From: Leptasterias polaris | Lineage: Eukaryota > Echinodermata > Asteroidea > Forcipulatida > Asteriidae | Direction: 5' to 3' | DNA: 64,000 nt | Assembly (NCBI GenBank): GCA_037783415.1 | Contig: JAZGTN010000068.1 | Coordinates: 2,170,001 to 2,234,000, forward strand | In this document: positions 34,540-44,849 of the stretch, piece after piece | Layout: each line of letters opens with the position of its first letter | How positions within the stretch are numbered: the stretch's first letter is position 1 | Translations under genes and position numbers: made by a program | Notes under the pieces: model-generated | What the model was told of the DNA's origin: nothing | Seen by the model: the letters and a program-made list of their open reading frames with translations, nothing else | The model's database searches: none

Positions 34540-36070
34540 TCTTCAATCTGGCAAAAGTGTGACTTTCAGCAGTGTTTATGCATTAACAATGCAGAGACGA
34601 GATGATGAAAAAGAAGCCTTCTATGAAGTTAATCGCATCATCTCTAAAACCAAAGGTAAAATGATTGTGATTGCAGACTTCACACGAGCTGGAAAAGAAT
34701 GAGTAGTTTGGCCTGGTGTATTTGGCAGACATGGTGTAGGAAAGACAGCCTGCTACTGCTAAATATGTGTACCAAATCGAAGCTGACTGTCAATGGGATA
34801 CTGTTCAGATTGAAAAACAAGTTAACGAGAACATGGCAGCTTATGAGAGCCAAGCAATGGCATCAGATAGATCAAATCATTGCGAATGCCGGCCGATGCA
34901 CTCAATAACATTTGCGTCAACCGCATGCTTCAACCGCATGCTTCGGAGTGCAAACTGCTTCACAGACCATAGGCTGCTTATCACAAGGCGCAGATTTTCA
35001 CCATACGTGACCACAGGTTTAGCTCATCAACTTACAAAATACGACACATCTATATGAACCCTCAACTTGACAGAGCTGAACTACAAAGTCGAATCCATGA
35101 CCTAAAAAACAACTGGTTCCAAGACAGAGCAGACAAAGTTGAGAAGTTTGCACAGAGCAAAAACTATCGCGACTTCTACACATCACTCAACATGATAATT
35201 ATATGGTCCAAGTTCTCATCCCATCATGACCACTGTTGGCAATTGCAAGCTTCCGACCTACTCCAGAGACATCAAAGCCAGATTGATGGAACATTTTTCT
35301 ACTCTTCTAAACCAACCTGCAGTGGCAACATTCAGGTCCTGGATAAATCATGACCTGGGAACAGGACCAACACTGGCCGAGGTAATCTAGTCAATAAAAT
35401 AGACGAAGTTTAAGAGAAGCCCTGGACCAGATGCCATTCCCCCTGAAACACTAACAAATGCATTACCGGAAAGCTCCATTAAATAACTTCCGAGTTTGGC
35501 CACAAAAACTCAGAAAGTATTTTCACTTATTTAGTGGGAGTGTACATTGAATTACTTGGGTCATTAAACTTAATGGATGAGCAGTAAGTTTGCCTGGGGC
35601 AGTCAGCAGCGCTACTTTATGGTTTGTGCATAATCCAATTAACTCCACTGTTTGGAAAAGGAATTACATGGAGATAACAGATGTGAGTTGCCAGACGAAA
35701 AGGATGTTTTATTTTAGCCTCTTTCTGAAATAGAACTTTCCCGTAATGTGGAGGAGATGTCATGATTTTGGCACCTACATGTATGCAAAATCTTCAATGA
35801 TATGTTGCATAAGAACATCTCTACCGACCTCAAGATTGCTAACATGTTGATTCTCTACGAGAAAGGAGCCAAGTTTTTGTGTGACAACTATGTAAACAGA
35901 GGTATCCCTTTCCTGAGCGTGGTAGATAAAATTATGTTTTGCTGACATCTTGCTACAACGCCTCCAATAGGTCATGAAACCAAATCTCAGTCAGGATACA
36001 GAGCTGCAAAAAGCACCATCGATGTAATGCTCACTCTACGTCAACTAATTGAGAAAAGCAGAGAGCAGAG
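34540..36070 (+). pseudogene. Second decayed LINE fragment
   Basis: Another broken ORF2 begins before the RT of a normal element. It has endonuclease pieces at about 34565-34690 (VYALTMQRRDDEKEAFYEV, then a decayed GDFN region) and 34700-34900, a connecting region at about 35054-35200 (NNWFQDRADKVEKFAQSKNY), a SPGPDAIPPETL-like RT start near 35416-35455, and RT palm pieces near 35850-36060 (QSGYRAAKSTIDVMLTLRQL). About 300 bp near 35460-35780 does not match, which suggests an insertion or advanced decay. Because the endonuclease restarts here, this is a separate copy from the fragment to its left. Confidence 0.65.
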
Positions 36071-37160
36071 GCAACACATGGGAAGGGGAAACGCCTACTT
36101 ACTACTTTACTCGAGTGACTTCTAGTGCCACCATTTTGAAAATCACCCTCTATAATAAATTTTTTAATATACTTTAGTTTAACTGTGGTATTATTCTCAC
36201 TACTAATCAAGAAATGTAAAGATATTTGCCTGATTTTGGGGGGCTAAATTATGCCATTTAGTGGTATTTTGGGCGCCATCTTGAAAACAGCGCCCTCACG
36301 GTCTTACCCACCACCATGATTTTTGCAAACAACCAGATTTCAAAAGTAATATGGTCAAGGGTTCCAAAAATAGTTGTCTCCAAAAATCCCCAGGGGGTGC
36401 AGGGGGATGGGGGTAGCCCAAGGACTATCTTGTTGTCAATGTGATTTCAAGATTGTATTATTGGCAGATAAGCGTCACGTCAAGCGTCACGTTTCTCATT
36501 GTGTTGTTTTAGTGGTGATGTTTGGTTGCAGTGGGTGATTACTGGAAAATGGAGCAGATAATTATGTTGTAGAGTGTTGGATGGTTGTATGGGGATGATG
36601 CTGGGTGGATGTGTGGATGACGCTGGGTGGATGACGCTGGGTGGATGACGCTGGGTGGATATTGGGATGATGCGGGATGATTGTTGGGATGATGCCGGGT
36701 AATTGTTAGGAGTTTTTGTTGGGTGAAAATACATGGGGGGGGAGTTTGGTGGCTATAAGGAGTGTTGTTTCATGACGTTTTGAAAGGGTGACGAATGTTG
36801 GTTTTAGGGGGAATAATGTATGCCTGTTAGGGGTGATGATTGGTGGTTATACGGGATGATCTAAAACGAATGTGCAAAGTGTGGTGGTTCGAGCCACTGC
36901 TTTGTAATTTAGTTCGAATTTAGCAAATGCAGTCATTCTGAGGTTTTTTCAAATTAATTTAACAAATAAAGGTACAATAACTAGACTCAAGCAAACTATT
37001 TGTATTACTTTGTTTAATCGATGGTTTATTGGTTACGATAAAAAGCAGTAAACAAACCAAATGACGCATTACCCAGAGTTACACTAGGAGACAATTTACA
37101 AAAGAAACCAACACAAGGTCAGAAATAAAACATTGTTTGTTAATGAGAGTAACCAAGGGT
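36071..37160. other. No gene; 14-bp minisatellite inside
   Basis: No gene is recognised. At about 36605-36665 a 14-bp unit (GGATGACGCTGGGT) is repeated about four times with looser GATG-rich copies on both sides. Confidence 0.55.
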
Positions 37161-37182
37161 GGAATTGTACTGGTTTATTAAT

Positions 37183-37290
37183 AGCCTTTAGTCAAGGCGC
37201 ACCGCGGCACCCCCAGCCCGGATATTAGTACGCACGAAAAAAAGACCAGCGCGAGCGGCGAAGCCGCGAAGTGCCTTTACCAACTCGTTT
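37183..37290 (+). repeat. Left arm of foldback-like element
   Basis: A 108-bp segment (AGCCTTTAGTCAAGGCGC to CCAACTCG and T-run) is the inverted copy of 44692-44794, with scattered differences. With the gypsy insertion removed, the two arms would lie only about 0.8 kb apart, forming one element of about 0.95 kb. Confidence 0.8.
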
Positions 37291-37580
37291 TTTTTTGCTG
37301 CCGATTTTGGTAGGAGAAATGTATGAATAATGCATTAGCTCGCTTTGATGTTGGCCAATAAGAAGACACAATTACTTGCGTGACACAGATGCATGAACAA
37401 TGCAGGGAGATTTGTACACACGTCAACGCACGGCACGCATATACATAACTGCCATGGAATGGCTGTTGTGTGTGCTGAGCCGTGAATGATTATCTCAGAT
37501 AAACAGTGTCCGATTTCCTTCAAAATGTTGTGGTTGTACTTGGTTGTATCATTCCAAACCCAAGTAATTATGAAGGCTAT

Positions 37581-38521
37581 TGTGGCGGAATTTACTAGTT
37601 GATCCCGGGCCTACTTTCGCCTCAGGTTATAGATCACGAAGTAATCTGAACGCTAAAGAGCTTTGTCCGTTTTGGAGGAAATATACCGCCGATTGTACTC
37701 GATTGTCTCTCTCTAAATACACATTAAGCAATGCACCAATAATTCACAACGGACATCAACTTATAAACAACAAGCTTCAACAGGTTTAATTATATTGTTG
37801 CCTTTCTCATGTACTGTTCAACAGAATAACGTTAGGTAAACTTAGCTAATGCATCAAATAAATAGATCACTTAGTCAACCACGTACTGTGTTCTTTCCTC
37901 TACTGTTTATTGCCCGTACAACAGCTAGCGCAATTGCCGTGCCTAGTCAACCACGTGTCACTACACCGTGTCTTAACCAGCACTACACCTGAGCATTGAC
38001 TGGAACACACATCAGTCAACCCCAACGCGCACTAGAGCATAGGTTTACTACAGCAAAAGCTTCACGCAATATCGTGAACAACGGTTCTTCGGTCCTTCCG
38101 GTCAACCACGCACGCAGCGATAGTCAACCCGGTGACAACCGTTCAATCTGACAGATCGACTAGCCCGCAGCTATCGTCAATTGTCAACCTCAATAACCCT
38201 CACGGTTAACTGGAACACACGTCAGTCAACCCTGTGAGTCTCTGACTCCAAACTCTTAACGCACCTCGCATCAACCACTCGCAAAAGCAACGCAAAAGCA
38301 ATTGTACTGAGCATGCAGTAAACAGAACAATGAACACGTACCTGTTACTCCTTGAGTTTCTTGCAGCAGACTGGTTCGCCTCGTGTACACCTCGTGTACA
38401 CGACGACCAACCAGCCCCACGCACCGCCTGGCACATGCGTAGGTCGGTACAAGTCACCGACCAGCTCGCGCACGCGCCCACGCATACATTTTAAGACATA
38501 CAACATGCACTGACCGTCACA
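37581..38521 (-). repeat. 3' LTR of the gypsy element, 941 bp
   Basis: Begins TG and ends CA on the minus strand, next to a CTAT duplication. The first 254 bp (38268-38521) are virtually identical to 44011-44264. The rest has an AATAAA signal (37906-37911 on the minus strand) and at least seven GGTTGAC motifs, some within a repeated block (about 37998 and 38209) that may act as promoter or enhancer repeats. Confidence 0.82.
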
Positions 38522-38882
38522 TAGGCCCGAGCTAAGCTTGGACTGTCCCAGTCCAAACCAGCTTAACATCAAAACAACAAAAGGGCAGTGCATATAATCA
38601 ATAAAATAAATAAACTTTAACAAATCCTAGTAAACCCTTAGCACAATATCAATACAAAAATATATCAACCTTTTACAAAATGAGTAATACTTGGCATAAA
38701 CCCTGTGACCTACAAAACAACACCTTATTTCAGCTCACTGTTGGGTTGACTACGGCAAGAGTTTTCATGCATCAACCTCGTACTCAAAAAAAATATGCAC
38801 AAAGATATGCACCTGGTTGACTGATAGAAGTCTAAGTAAACCACTATATACACAATTCTTCCAATCCTTTCGACTTACACAT

Positions 38883-39038
38883 ATTCGGAGGTAATCCTAG
38901 GTTTCATTAAAAATGTACAACAATAATTTATACAGAATCAAAGGCAGTAATTTGGCAATAATCGGAGGTAATCTTTGGTTTCATTAAAAATTTACAACAG
39001 TAATTTATACAGAATCAATTGCAGCAATTTGGCAATAA
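38883..39038 (-). repeat. 77-bp tandem duplication before the 3' LTR
   Basis: Two copies of a 77-bp unit, marked by CGGAGGTAATC at 38886 and 38963, in the non-coding stretch between the zinc-finger ORF and the 3' LTR. Confidence 0.8.
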
Positions 39039-39231
39039 AAAGGCACACACAGTTCCCTGGTCTCAATTTATATAAAAAATAACAAATTTACACGATTTCC
39101 TGACGATTGGCAAAACCTTGGTATAAAATGGCAACAAGTTATAAAATATGAATACAAAACTATGAATATATATAAACAAACTCAGTAAGGAGGGCATAGA
39201 AATAGCTTCTCTTCTATTTCGTTGTTGCGGC

Positions 39232-39972
39232 TTATACCTCCACCCAGGCTTCGGCTGTGGTTTCCGTCACCTCTCGCTTGATTTGTCTGCCTCCGACAAA
39301 GGTCGTCTTGATCCTCTGCTCCTTAATGATCGCTTTGACCATCCGGCGAGCTGGTGGGGTCTGAGTCTCCTTTTCCGCAGTAGAGGTAGGGGGGACGGCG
39401 ACTTCAAGTGGCGGCATAGAGGTAGCTTCTGATGACACTGGGGAGGTTGGTGACATCATCATGGACAACATTCCACGGGGTTTTCCAGTGGCCATTCTGA
39501 TGGGGGGATCTTCATGTGCAGCCACGGAGGGATCCTCTGGTGAAGAGCTTGAACGAAGGAGGGAGATCGGGGTCGGCGAAAGGGAAATCACCGCTACGTC
39601 TTCTCCAACACCCTCAATGACGTCCGGATCAGGGGATGTGTGACTAGCTGGAAGCTTAGCTACTGGGGCAGAGTTCCATCCTGCCACCACCATGCGTGAT
39701 GTAGCCGATGTCTCTGCTGGCCTCTCCCGCTCTTCAACAATCTGGTTGCTCTCCCATCGATGGGTGTTGTGGAACCCAGAGTAGTGGCGGCGCATTGTCT
39801 CCCGTCTGGTCGCCTTGTAGTGACACCTTCTACAATAGAGATACATCACTGGCCCATGGTTCTCTTTGATGTGCCTCCACAGACCCTGTCGCTGATTGAA
39901 ACTACTGTTGCATTGGTCGCAACGGAAGCGTCTCGGCTTTGAAGCCCTTCCTCGACCTGCCCTTCCAGACAT
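39232..39972 (-). CDS. C2H2 zinc-finger ORF inside the gypsy element
   Basis: A 246-residue protein encoded 110 bp after pol on the same strand and inside the element. It has two well-formed C2H2 fingers near the N-terminus (C18, C21, H34, H39 and C47, C50, H63, H68; both C-X2-C-X12-H-X4-H), preceded by a basic RGRASKPRR start and followed by a Ser/Pro/Thr-rich low-complexity region and a Lys/Arg-rich end (about 205-230). It has no hydrophobic segment, so it is not an envelope protein. A nucleic-acid-binding role (regulating the LTR, packaging, or opposing silencing) is conceivable but unproven. A captured host zinc-finger exon is an alternative. The frame is fully open, which argues for recent use. 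Confidence 0.75.
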   Translation of the reverse strand: MSGRAGRGRASKPRRFRCDQCNSSFNQRQGLWRHIKENHGPVMYLYCRRCHYKATRRETMRRHYSGFHNTHRWESNQIVEERERPAETSATSRMVVAGWNSAPVAKLPASHTSPDPDVIEGVGEDVAVISLSPTPISLLRSSSSPEDPSVAAHEDPPIRMATGKPRGMLSMMMSPTSPVSSEATSMPPLEVAVPPTSTAEKETQTPPARRMVKAIIKEQRIKTTFVGGRQIKREVTETTAEAWVEV

Positions 39973-40082
39973 GCTTCACTTTCTTTGGACTCGTTTATAC
40001 CTGTAGAACAACAAAACAAAACAAACTCTGTGGTCACCAAAATGAAACCACTGACCCATGCCTACACACACATCAATAAAAA

Positions 40083-43000
40083 CTATCGATACCTACTCGG
40101 TAATCTATGTTCCCTCCTAGGGTACCGCCTAGGGGAACTCTCTACTGAGGGTGTGGTCCCTCCCCACACTTCCTCAGACCTGTCAACTACCAATGAAGGT
40201 ACATTCTCCTCCATAAGGACTTCATCTGACCCAATATGAGATTCTAGGGGGCTATTGGACTGAGGAGTTTCTGACTCCAAATCTACAGTCTCCTCTTCCA
40301 CTCCCCATGACTCCAGCTCTTTACCTAAGTAGGGTTTTAGTCTATCCGCATGGACAACCTTACATTTCCCACCCTTTTTCAACTGAATACGGAAAGTAAC
40401 GTCAGACAACTGTTTGACCACTAACCACGGGCCCTCCCAGCGCAACTGAAACTTTGGCGAGAGATTTCTCTTCTTGGCCGGGTTAAAGAGCCACACGAAG
40501 TGCCCTTCCTTCAAACCATGATCTGTTGCCCTCCGGTCATAGTCTTTCTTTTGTCGTTGGGCACTCTTCCCAAGACACTGTCGAGCTCTCTCATGAGCTC
40601 GCCTCATATTCTGACGCAATTTCTCCGCAAAATCTGTTCCAATACCATCCTCAACATCGCAACACCCAACCAACAAGTCAACCGGAACGCTCACTTCTCG
40701 ACCCAACATCATCATGTTGGGGGATTCCCCAGTTGATTCATGGGGCGTGCAACGGTAAGCAAACGTTGCATACGGAAGACACTCATCCCAATCTCGCTGC
40801 CTCCTCGTCGGTTCAATGAGCACCGCTACCATATTAACCAGGGTCTTGTTGAACCTTTCAACCATTCCGTCCGACTTGGGGTTGTAAGCAGTTGTACGGG
40901 TTTTTGCAATTCCCAAGACACGGCACATCTCGCTGAAAATATTAGACTCGAAATTTGAACCCTGATCGGAATGTAACTCCTGCGGTACCCCAAACCGGCA
41001 AACAAACTCATCAACCAACTTCAGTGCTACTGTACTGGCTGTGGCATCTGGAAGCGGGTAGGCCTCCATCCACTTAGTACAATAGTCACCGACTACCATG
41101 ACCCATTGATTGCCACTGTCCGACCTCGGCAGTGGCCCGAGCAAGTCTATGGCCACTCTCTCCATAGGGACACCAACTCGATACTGTTGCAAGGGAGCCC
41201 GCCTCTTTCGGGCAGGTGACTTCCTTTTTGCACACATGTCACAACTCCTCAAAAAGGACCTTATGTCTGCTGACATACCGGGCCAGAAGTACCGATACTT
41301 CACTTTGGCCATCGTCTTATGGACACCAAGATGCCCACTCAATTGTCCTCCATGCAACTCGCCTAAGACTTCTTCCCGAAACTGCTTAGGAAGAACAAGA
41401 CGCAGTCTCATTACGTCACCAGCGTCTGACTCCCATTGTCTATACAACAGACCATCCTTGACCACCAACTGCTTCCACACAGACCAATAAGTCTTGTGAC
41501 TCGCTGGAAGATGGGAAACCTCCTTCCAATCTGGACGGTTCTCACCCTTTTCCTTCAGCTGGACAACCCATCCTATAATTTCATCCTCCATCTGAGCTTT
41601 CCTTAAAGCTTCTGAGGAATAGACTGGTTGAGCCACAATACCCCTAACCTTAGGATCTTCCTTATGATGTTGCACCTGGTGGACCACAGAACTCTGTAGG
41701 TCATCACCGATTGCTTCATCCCTACCACACTGCTTGCATTGCCGTCGGGACAAGGAATCGGCATTCGTATGCTTCTTGCCAGGCCTATGTTCAATCTGAA
41801 TGTCATACTCGGAAACCACCTCCATCCACCTTGCTAACTGGCCCTCAGGGTTCTTGAACTGAAACAACCACCGAAGTGCTGCATGGTCGGTTCTCACCTT
41901 GACCTTTCTACCATACAGATACTGCCGAAATTGCTTCAAGTACACCACAACGGCAAGCAACTCACGACGGGTGACGCAGTAGTTCCTCTCCGGCCGGCTG
42001 AGTTTCCGACTGGCGTAAGCCAAGACTTTCTCGTTCCCCTCCTGGACTTGGGACAACACCGCCCCTATGCCATCACCACTTGCATCAGTGTCTAAGATAA
42101 AATCTTTATCTGGAATCGGATAGGGCAATATCGGTGTGGTCACGAGCATGTTTTTCAACTCCTCAAAAGCAACCTGACAAGACTCATCCCATACAAAATC
42201 TCGAGACTTCTCAGTTAACGCATGCAGGGGACTGGCTATCCCTGCAAACCCACGAATGAATTTCCGATAATAAGATGCAAGACCCAAGAAACTCCTAACA
42301 TCCTTCACACACCTTGGAACAGGCCAGTCAGCCACTGCCTGTACCTTCTGCGGATCCGTGGCCACACCCTCTGAAGACACTATGTGTCCTAGGTAAGCTA
42401 CTGACTGCCGGAACAAGTGACACTTGCTGGGTTTCAACTTCAGCCCTGCGTGTCTGAGTCTAGCCAACACTACTCTGAGACGCTCTATCATCTCGGTCAC
42501 TGACTTCCCGAAAACAATGATGTCGTCCAAATAAATCAAAAGGATTTCCCATTGCAAACCGGCCATGACCTTCTCCATGAGCCTCTCAAAAGTTGCTGGG
42601 GCATTGCAAAGCCCAAATGGCATGCACTTCCACCTATACAGCCCATTTCTTACAACGAATGTTGATTTTTGGCTTGCATCCTCGTCAAGCGCAACCTGCC
42701 AATACCCCGAAGCAAGATCTAGTGTTGAGAACCACTTTGCCCCACCCAATGCATCAAATGTCTCGTCAATGCGAGGGACCGGATATGCGTCCTTTATGGT
42801 GACTGCATTTAACCCTCTGTAGTCGACACAAAAACGCTTGGTACCATCCTTCTTACTCACAAGAACAACATTTGCGGCCCAAGGACTATCTGATGGTTCA
42901 ATCACACCTCTCTTTGCCAAGTCCTGGACTTGCCTCTCAATCTCCTGCTGGTTACAATAAGGTTGGCGTCTTGGCCTCTCCTTGATAGGCCTAGCCTCAC

Positions 43001-44057
43001 CAGTCTGTATGTGGTGTCTAACATCTTCTGTTCGACCAATATCATGATCACCACTGGAAAAGACATCACGGAAGTCACTTAAACACTTTCGGACCTCCAC
43101 GTGATACTTTGACTCAACACTTGCAGTGCCTCTCTCATATAAATCACTCAAATAACCAGGAACCTCACATGGTGGATCTGCCATCACCCCAGAGCTACAT
43201 TTTATCAAATCATGCTCAACTCGACAAACCACACCAACAGTTGTCCCCTTGCGGGCAACTCTTTTCTCCTTACCAGGATTATACACTCTCAACGGGATAA
43301 TATCATTCCCTGCCTCTACCAAAGATCTGGCCAGTACCATTCCTCTCTTTGCCAGTTCGCCCCCACTCTCTAAAGGTTCAACTAGTGCAGGACCTGCAGA
43401 GACATTACTTCTCTTGGATATTGTACCAGGGACAACAGCCTCATGGCCTGCAGGAATCACAGTGTTTTCAAGAACAACCACATGACCAATAAACGGTTCC
43501 CCAACACTGCTGGTACATTTTATGTCTTCACCATTCAAGCTCCACCTCTTAGTCCTAAAATCCAATTTACCACCTGTGGGCACAAGGAAATCCATCCCTA
43601 GGATTCCTGGACAATTCATTTCTGTAAAGATCGCCCTGACCGACTGGGTGGTTCGACCAATTTGAATTTCTACATCAGCAATGCCAAGTACCGACAGTGG
43701 ACTGCCATCCACCTGCCTCACATGCACGCTTCCCTCCCCCATGATGGGCCTTCGCTCTTTGGGAATTTGGTAGTAAACCTCACTGCTGATTAGAGTGTCG
43801 GTTGACCCAGTGTCAACCAGAAAACGACAATCAGTTGCCCTTACCAACCCATCCACGAAGAAACCATAACGGGGATCAACACTTGACTTTGGCAGATTTA
43901 TTACCCTTTGCCCATCTAGGACCTTTCTTCTCTTCTCGTCCACTATTGGGTTTTCATGACACTGTCTCTTGGACCCTCTTTGATTTCCAGCCGTTCCCTG
44001 ATATGGAGCGGCATCAACCACTCGCAAAAGCAACGCAAAAGCAATTGTACTGAGCAT
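40083..44057 (-). CDS. pol: Gypsy pol: protease, RT, RNase H, integrase
   Basis: A 1324-residue open frame. Retroviral-type aspartic protease with DTG at 82-84; reverse transcriptase with YLDD at 509-512; RNase H starting near 653 (DTDAS at 656-660); integrase with an HHCC zinc site (H909, H913, C939, C942) and a DDE core at D971, D1031, E1067, the last two separated by 35 residues; and a GPY/F-type module at about 1200-1245. The order protease-RT-RNase H-integrase identifies Ty3/gypsy. The first 15 or so residues are encoded by LTR sequence, because a deletion fused the 5' LTR to pol. The natural product was probably a longer Gag-Pol, so the ATG at 44057 is an accident of this copy. All catalytic residues I checked are present. 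Confidence 0.93.
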   Translation of the reverse strand: MLSTIAFALLLRVVDAAPYQGTAGNQRGSKRQCHENPIVDEKRRKVLDGQRVINLPKSSVDPRYGFFVDGLVRATDCRFLVDTGSTDTLISSEVYYQIPKERRPIMGEGSVHVRQVDGSPLSVLGIADVEIQIGRTTQSVRAIFTEMNCPGILGMDFLVPTGGKLDFRTKRWSLNGEDIKCTSSVGEPFIGHVVVLENTVIPAGHEAVVPGTISKRSNVSAGPALVEPLESGGELAKRGMVLARSLVEAGNDIIPLRVYNPGKEKRVARKGTTVGVVCRVEHDLIKCSSGVMADPPCEVPGYLSDLYERGTASVESKYHVEVRKCLSDFRDVFSSGDHDIGRTEDVRHHIQTGEARPIKERPRRQPYCNQQEIERQVQDLAKRGVIEPSDSPWAANVVLVSKKDGTKRFCVDYRGLNAVTIKDAYPVPRIDETFDALGGAKWFSTLDLASGYWQVALDEDASQKSTFVVRNGLYRWKCMPFGLCNAPATFERLMEKVMAGLQWEILLIYLDDIIVFGKSVTEMIERLRVVLARLRHAGLKLKPSKCHLFRQSVAYLGHIVSSEGVATDPQKVQAVADWPVPRCVKDVRSFLGLASYYRKFIRGFAGIASPLHALTEKSRDFVWDESCQVAFEELKNMLVTTPILPYPIPDKDFILDTDASGDGIGAVLSQVQEGNEKVLAYASRKLSRPERNYCVTRRELLAVVVYLKQFRQYLYGRKVKVRTDHAALRWLFQFKNPEGQLARWMEVVSEYDIQIEHRPGKKHTNADSLSRRQCKQCGRDEAIGDDLQSSVVHQVQHHKEDPKVRGIVAQPVYSSEALRKAQMEDEIIGWVVQLKEKGENRPDWKEVSHLPASHKTYWSVWKQLVVKDGLLYRQWESDAGDVMRLRLVLPKQFREEVLGELHGGQLSGHLGVHKTMAKVKYRYFWPGMSADIRSFLRSCDMCAKRKSPARKRRAPLQQYRVGVPMERVAIDLLGPLPRSDSGNQWVMVVGDYCTKWMEAYPLPDATASTVALKLVDEFVCRFGVPQELHSDQGSNFESNIFSEMCRVLGIAKTRTTAYNPKSDGMVERFNKTLVNMVAVLIEPTRRQRDWDECLPYATFAYRCTPHESTGESPNMMMLGREVSVPVDLLVGCCDVEDGIGTDFAEKLRQNMRRAHERARQCLGKSAQRQKKDYDRRATDHGLKEGHFVWLFNPAKKRNLSPKFQLRWEGPWLVVKQLSDVTFRIQLKKGGKCKVVHADRLKPYLGKELESWGVEEETVDLESETPQSNSPLESHIGSDEVLMEENVPSLVVDRSEEVWGGTTPSVESSPRRYPRREHRLPSRYR

Positions 44058-44264
44058 GCAGTAAACAGAACAATGAACACGTACCTGTTACTCCTTGAGT
44101 TTCTTGCAGCAGACTGGTTCGCCTCGTGTACACCTCGTGTACACGACGACCAACCAGCCCCACGCACCGCCTGGCACATGCGTAGGTCGGTACAAGTCAC
44201 CGACCAGCTCGCGCACGCGCCCACGCATACATTTTAAGACATACAACATGCACTGACCGTCACA
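44011..44264 (-). repeat. Truncated 5' LTR of the gypsy element
   Basis: The first 254 bp of the LTR, virtually identical to 38268-38521. At 44011 it runs straight into protease-upstream coding sequence instead of the remaining 687 bp of LTR, the primer-binding site and gag. The near identity of the two copies points to a young insertion. Confidence 0.85.
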
Positions 44265-44691
44265 CTATAAATAAATACCCTATCAGTTAAACATTGTGTT
44301 TTGTGAAAAATACTGCTACGGGAAAATTGTCAGTGGAAACACCTCGAGCCTTCAAAGTCAACGTACAGTACAGGCTAGATATTCGTTGGGACGCGGATGG
44401 TCTAGTGCACTATCCCCGGGGGACTTAATTTGGTATGGCGACAGGCTGTTTCGTACTTTGATGGAACGAAACTCGCATTTCTAGTTGGAAATAACGACCA
44501 AAATTGCTTGGAAATTTAAAGAAGCAATTGTCAAATCGTACTATTTTATGTTAACGATTGTCAAATTAAAAAAATATTTGCGAAGCAGTATTACCCATCT
44601 CAATATATAGAAGAGTCCAATATCTAACTGACGGTGATTGGTTACAAGAAATAGCATATATAAATATTTCATGGTCATGAATAACTTTAGC

Positions 44692-44794
44692 AAAACGAGT
44701 TGGTAAAGGCGCTTCGCGGCTTCGCCTTCCCCTGGTCTTTTTTCGTTGCTTAGTATCTGGGCTGGGGTGCCGCGGCGCGCCTTGACTAAAGGCT
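44692..44794 (-). repeat. Right arm of foldback-like element
   Basis: Inverted copy of 37183-37290 (AAAACGAGTTGGTAAAGGCG to CCTTGACTAAAGGCT). Outside the arms the sides still share GTACAATT in inverted orientation, so the true ends may lie up to 30 bp further out. Confidence 0.8.
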
Positions 44795-44849
44795 AGTTTA
44801 TTAACGGTTAGTGGTACAATTTATAGATGACAGCTCTAGCTGGTCGGAA

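Larger units (their letters stand above)
37581..44264 (-). mobile_element. Ty3/gypsy LTR retrotransposon with 5' deletion
   Basis: A 6.68-kb element read on the minus strand. It is flanked by CTAT on both sides (37577-37580 and 44265-44268). Ends are TGTGACGG at the right and, read on the minus strand, CCGCCACA at the left. Content in transcription order: truncated 5' LTR (254 bp), pol ORF, a C2H2 zinc-finger ORF, about 0.7 kb of non-coding sequence, full 3' LTR (941 bp). No gag or primer-binding site is seen; they fall in the deleted part. The pol frame is open, so the deletion is probably recent. Confidence 0.88.

Noticed and set aside
44010..44057. Signal peptide at the start of gypsy pol
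   Set aside because: The residues are encoded by LTR sequence joined by a deletion, so the resemblance is most likely accidental.
43943..44224. Cys-rich frame repeated at 38206 and 43943
   Set aside because: The duplication is explained by the gypsy LTR. The frame is an incidental reading of LTR sequence.
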